From a virus, in the IMG/VR virus record IMGVR_UViG_3300034356_002131, positions 1 through 27,593 of that record: 27,593 bases of DNA, one strand, 5' to 3'. The notes under the pieces are model-generated. The model worked only from the letters and a program-made list of their open reading frames with translations. It had not been told where the DNA came from and ran no database searches. Shown here piece after piece: positions 25,068 to 27,593 of the stretch (the first letter of the stretch is position 1; each line of letters opens with the position of its first letter). The position numbers and the translations under genes were made by a program.

Positions 25068-27593
25068 ATGGCTGATAATAATATTGATCCAGAATTGATT
25101 AGAGAATTAAGCGAAAAATACGAGTCTATGCGTGATGCTATGGCCAGTATGATTCCGGCATTGGTATTAAGTACTGCTTCTATTAATCAAATGCTAGCAG
25201 CCTCAAAAGGGCTGGCTGTCAGTGAAAAAGAGGGCAAAGAAGTAGTAGATGCATTGATTGAAAGTTTTAAAAACACAGCAAAAGCCGCAGATACCGAGAC
25301 TAAAGAAAAAAACAATTCGACCAAACAATGGAGAAATTTAGAAACTAGTTTAAACAATGCAGGAGCAACCTTAAAGGCTTTTGGATCTTCATTAATTAAT
25401 ACTACTAATTCAATGTCCAAATACCAGTCGACCGTTAGTGCTGGTGCTAAAGGTATAACAGATTTAGTTGGATCATTTTTACCCCCTAATGCTTCTATTA
25501 AAATAAAGCTTTTATTTAAGGGTTTTACTGCAGTAATTGATGTATTAAGTTTCTTTGTAGGTAACGTATTCAAGCAAAATGATGCGATGATTAAGTCCTA
25601 CGATAGCTTAAGCGAAGTAGGTGCAACAAGCGCATTAACTACCAATGACATTAGAAAATTAGGGCAGAATGCTGGTTATACATCCGAAAATTTAGACAAA
25701 TTTACTGACATTACTAAAGATTTAGGATCTAATTTAATAGCTATGGGAGGTTCAGCTAGTAAAGGTGTTGTTCAATTTTCAAAACTTGCTACAGTAACAC
25801 AAGCACAACGTGATGGTTTTAACAATTTAGGTATTAGCCAAGAGCAATATACAAAGTTACAAGCTACTTATATCAGGCAGCAGACTGCTGCCGGTATGAT
25901 AATAACTAAATCAACTGAAGGACAACGTAAAGAAGCAAACAAATACATTGATTCGTTAGTTGAATTGGCCGCATTAACTGGAATTTCTGTTCAAAAACAA
26001 CAAGAAGCGTTAGACATAGCTAATGCGGATGAGAACTTTAATCAGTATAAAGCCAATCAAAGTATGAAACGAGAAGCTTTATTAGAACAAGCGGCTAACG
26101 AACAAGATCAAACTCGTAAAAAACAACTCACCGCTCAAGCTGATGCTATTAAAGCTACAATTGACCAAAAAGATGCGTATGCAAAAGTTGCAGTAAGTAC
26201 CATGAGTGCTGCCAATGCAGCCGCAGTTTTGCAAAGTATTTCAACTGACGGTGCAACTGTTTATACTGAATCTAATGCTAAATTATTAATGGCAGGTATT
26301 GATGTTGCTAAACACAATAGAGAAATGAATGCCGGTAGAAGTCAGGAAGTAGAATTATTAGAAGGTCAAGTTAAGGCTACTAGACGATTTAGTAAAATGT
26401 TTGGTAATGCCGCTAGTGCATTTGGAGAAAGCAGTAAAGAACTTCAAAAAGATTTTGGCGTTGATAATAAGATGCGTGAAACTGCCGCACAGTTTGATAA
26501 ACTAAAAACTGAAGAAGGTAAAAAACAATTCTTAGCACAACGAAAATTAAATGCTGACGAAATTGCAGCCAAAAAAGCCGGATTAGGTCCTAAAGACGCT
26601 GCCAAAGACGCACAGAATGCACAGCTTGCAACTGAATTAGCATTTAGGAAAGGGCTAGATGAATTAACAGCAATAATAAGCGGACCTGTTACCGGTGGAT
26701 TTACCTTGTTAATGAAAGCCACAATGTCGCTTGGTAAAACTTTTGCCAACTTATCACATATGTTTGGTGGACCTGATATACGACATTTATTTAAAACTCC
26801 AGAAGAACTTAAAAAAGATGTAGAAGATTTAACTAAACAAGCCAGTAAGTTAGAATCAGCATTAGCCAAAGAAGTAAGTTTAAGAGAAGCTAAAATTAAA
26901 AATGATGAAGAATCAAACAAAAAAGATAAAGAATATCAAGAAGCAAAAAACAAATTAAATGATATAGCAAAAAATAGACCAACTGCAAGTTCATCAGCAA
27001 AAGATATAGAGTCTTGGCAAACTCAACGGGTTGAACAAGATAAACTAGTTAAAAAGTTAGAAGCAGAACGTTCTGTTCTAATTAATAAAGGTTACCAAAT
27101 GAAACGTGAGCTAGAATCACGAGGAATGGGACCCGGAGCAGGCACTGCATATGCTGACAAAATTCGCGGAGATCTAGAAAAGACACGTGCCGAATTAGAA
27201 CAAGCTAAGAAATATGCAACTGATGCAGGTGCGGCTATAGCACCACCTGCGACTACCAGTGCACCAACACCACCTGCGACTGGTGCCCCAACACCGGCCG
27301 CGCCAACCGGACCCAAAACAGTAAAAGAGTTAGAACGTGATCAAGCTAGGGCTACTGCATCCAATAATTTGGGAACAAAAGTTGCCGGACGTGAAGATGA
27401 TATACTTAAGAAAATAAATCTAAAAGGTGGTCAAGGTGGTCAAGCGGTTCAAGGTGGAAAAGCTGACGCAAAATTATTAGATATTGCTGAAAAAATTAAT
27501 GAAATCTTACCCGAAGGAACATTTACAGCACTAAATGATAAATTCCATCAGACTAGGAAAGACGAGAACGGAAACTTAATACCTAGTAAACAC
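25068..27593 (+). CDS. Tail tape-measure-like protein, C-terminus cut off by window edge
   Basis: An ATG at 25068 opens a frame that remains open to the window end (842 residues seen). The product is mostly helical and rich in Lys, Glu, Ala and Gln, with long coiled-coil stretches (about 305-365 and 580-700). One clear hydrophobic segment lies at about 150-168 (FKGFTAVIDVLSFFVGNVF) and there are further apolar helices near 540-560. An Ala/Pro/Thr-rich linker lies at about 720-750 and a GGQGG stretch near 785. These are the usual traits of tail-length tape-measure proteins, and the gene shares a promoter region with hub gene 26. T4's own ruler is gp29 (590 residues); this protein does not look like it in sequence. 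The role is inferred from composition, length and place. An SD-like GTGGG precedes the ATG by 6 bases. Confidence 0.65.
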   Translation, partial: MADNNIDPELIRELSEKYESMRDAMASMIPALVLSTASINQMLAASKGLAVSEKEGKEVVDALIESFKNTAKAADTETKEKNNSTKQWRNLETSLNNAGATLKAFGSSLINTTNSMSKYQSTVSAGAKGITDLVGSFLPPNASIKIKLLFKGFTAVIDVLSFFVGNVFKQNDAMIKSYDSLSEVGATSALTTNDIRKLGQNAGYTSENLDKFTDITKDLGSNLIAMGGSASKGVVQFSKLATVTQAQRDGFNNLGISQEQYTKLQATYIRQQTAAGMIITKSTEGQRKEANKYIDSLVELAALTGISVQKQQEALDIANADENFNQYKANQSMKREALLEQAANEQDQTRKKQLTAQADAIKATIDQKDAYAKVAVSTMSAANAAAVLQSISTDGATVYTESNAKLLMAGIDVAKHNREMNAGRSQEVELLEGQVKATRRFSKMFGNAASAFGESSKELQKDFGVDNKMRETAAQFDKLKTEEGKKQFLAQRKLNADEIAAKKAGLGPKDAAKDAQNAQLATELAFRKGLDELTAIISGPVTGGFTLLMKATMSLGKTFANLSHMFGGPDIRHLFKTPEELKKDVEDLTKQASKLESALAKEVSLREAKIKNDEESNKKDKEYQEAKNKLNDIAKNRPTASSSAKDIESWQTQRVEQDKLVKKLEAERSVLINKGYQMKRELESRGMGPGAGTAYADKIRGDLEKTRAELEQAKKYATDAGAAIAPPATTSAPTPPATGAPTPAAPTGPKTVKELERDQARATASNNLGTKVAGREDDILKKINLKGGQGGQAVQGGKADAKLLDIAEKINEILPEGTFTALNDKFHQTRKDENGNLIPSKH

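Noticed and set aside
25187-27316. Minus-strand frames of 74-158 codons opposite the tape-measure-like gene
   Set aside because: They are shadows of the long plus-strand coiled-coil frame and have no RBS.

Overview
The window is part of the genome of a T4-like contractile-tailed phage. The evidence is a dense run of baseplate genes in the order 48/54-53-(hub protein)-5-25-6-(giant structural protein), the T4-type replication and recombination genes 55, 47 and 46, a gp26-type hub gene and a tape-measure-like gene. The base composition is AT-rich. Gene lengths differ from T4: gp6 is very long, gp53 is short and gp5 has no lysozyme domain. Together these resemble the marine or freshwater T4-like phages (cyanophage and pelagiphage type) more than the enterobacterial T-evens. 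No host gene is present, so the host cannot be named.

Layout. Positions 1-18680 are on the minus strand and are read from right to left: tail-tube cap protein, gp53, an 853-residue probable hub protein, gp5, gp25, gp6 and the first 2431 residues of a giant structural protein that runs off the left edge. T4-late-like boxes (xATAAATA) precede gp48, gp5, gp25 and gp6. A divergent control region at 18681-18805 separates this from a plus-strand block: late sigma factor gp55, gp47 (Mre11-like), gp46 (Rad50-like) and an Hjc-like PD-(D/E)XK nuclease. Next is a 505-base region (23442-23946) with no convincing gene. It is unusually rich in hairpins and can be folded into a group I intron-like core. Beyond it a short gene of 58 codons and gp26 lie on the minus strand. 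A plus-strand tape-measure-like gene then runs off the right edge.

Working together. gp55 redirects host RNA polymerase to the late boxes. gp46/47, probably with the resolvase-like nuclease, process DNA ends and junctions during recombination-dependent replication. The remaining genes build the baseplate wedge (6, 25, 53), the hub and spike (5, the 853-residue protein, 26), the tube cap (48/54) and the tail ruler.

The most unusual element is the structured RNA candidate between the convergent genes. It has a P3/P7 pseudoknot, a J8/7-like AAAGATA and adjacent P4 and P6 helices, but it lies in no recognisable host gene.
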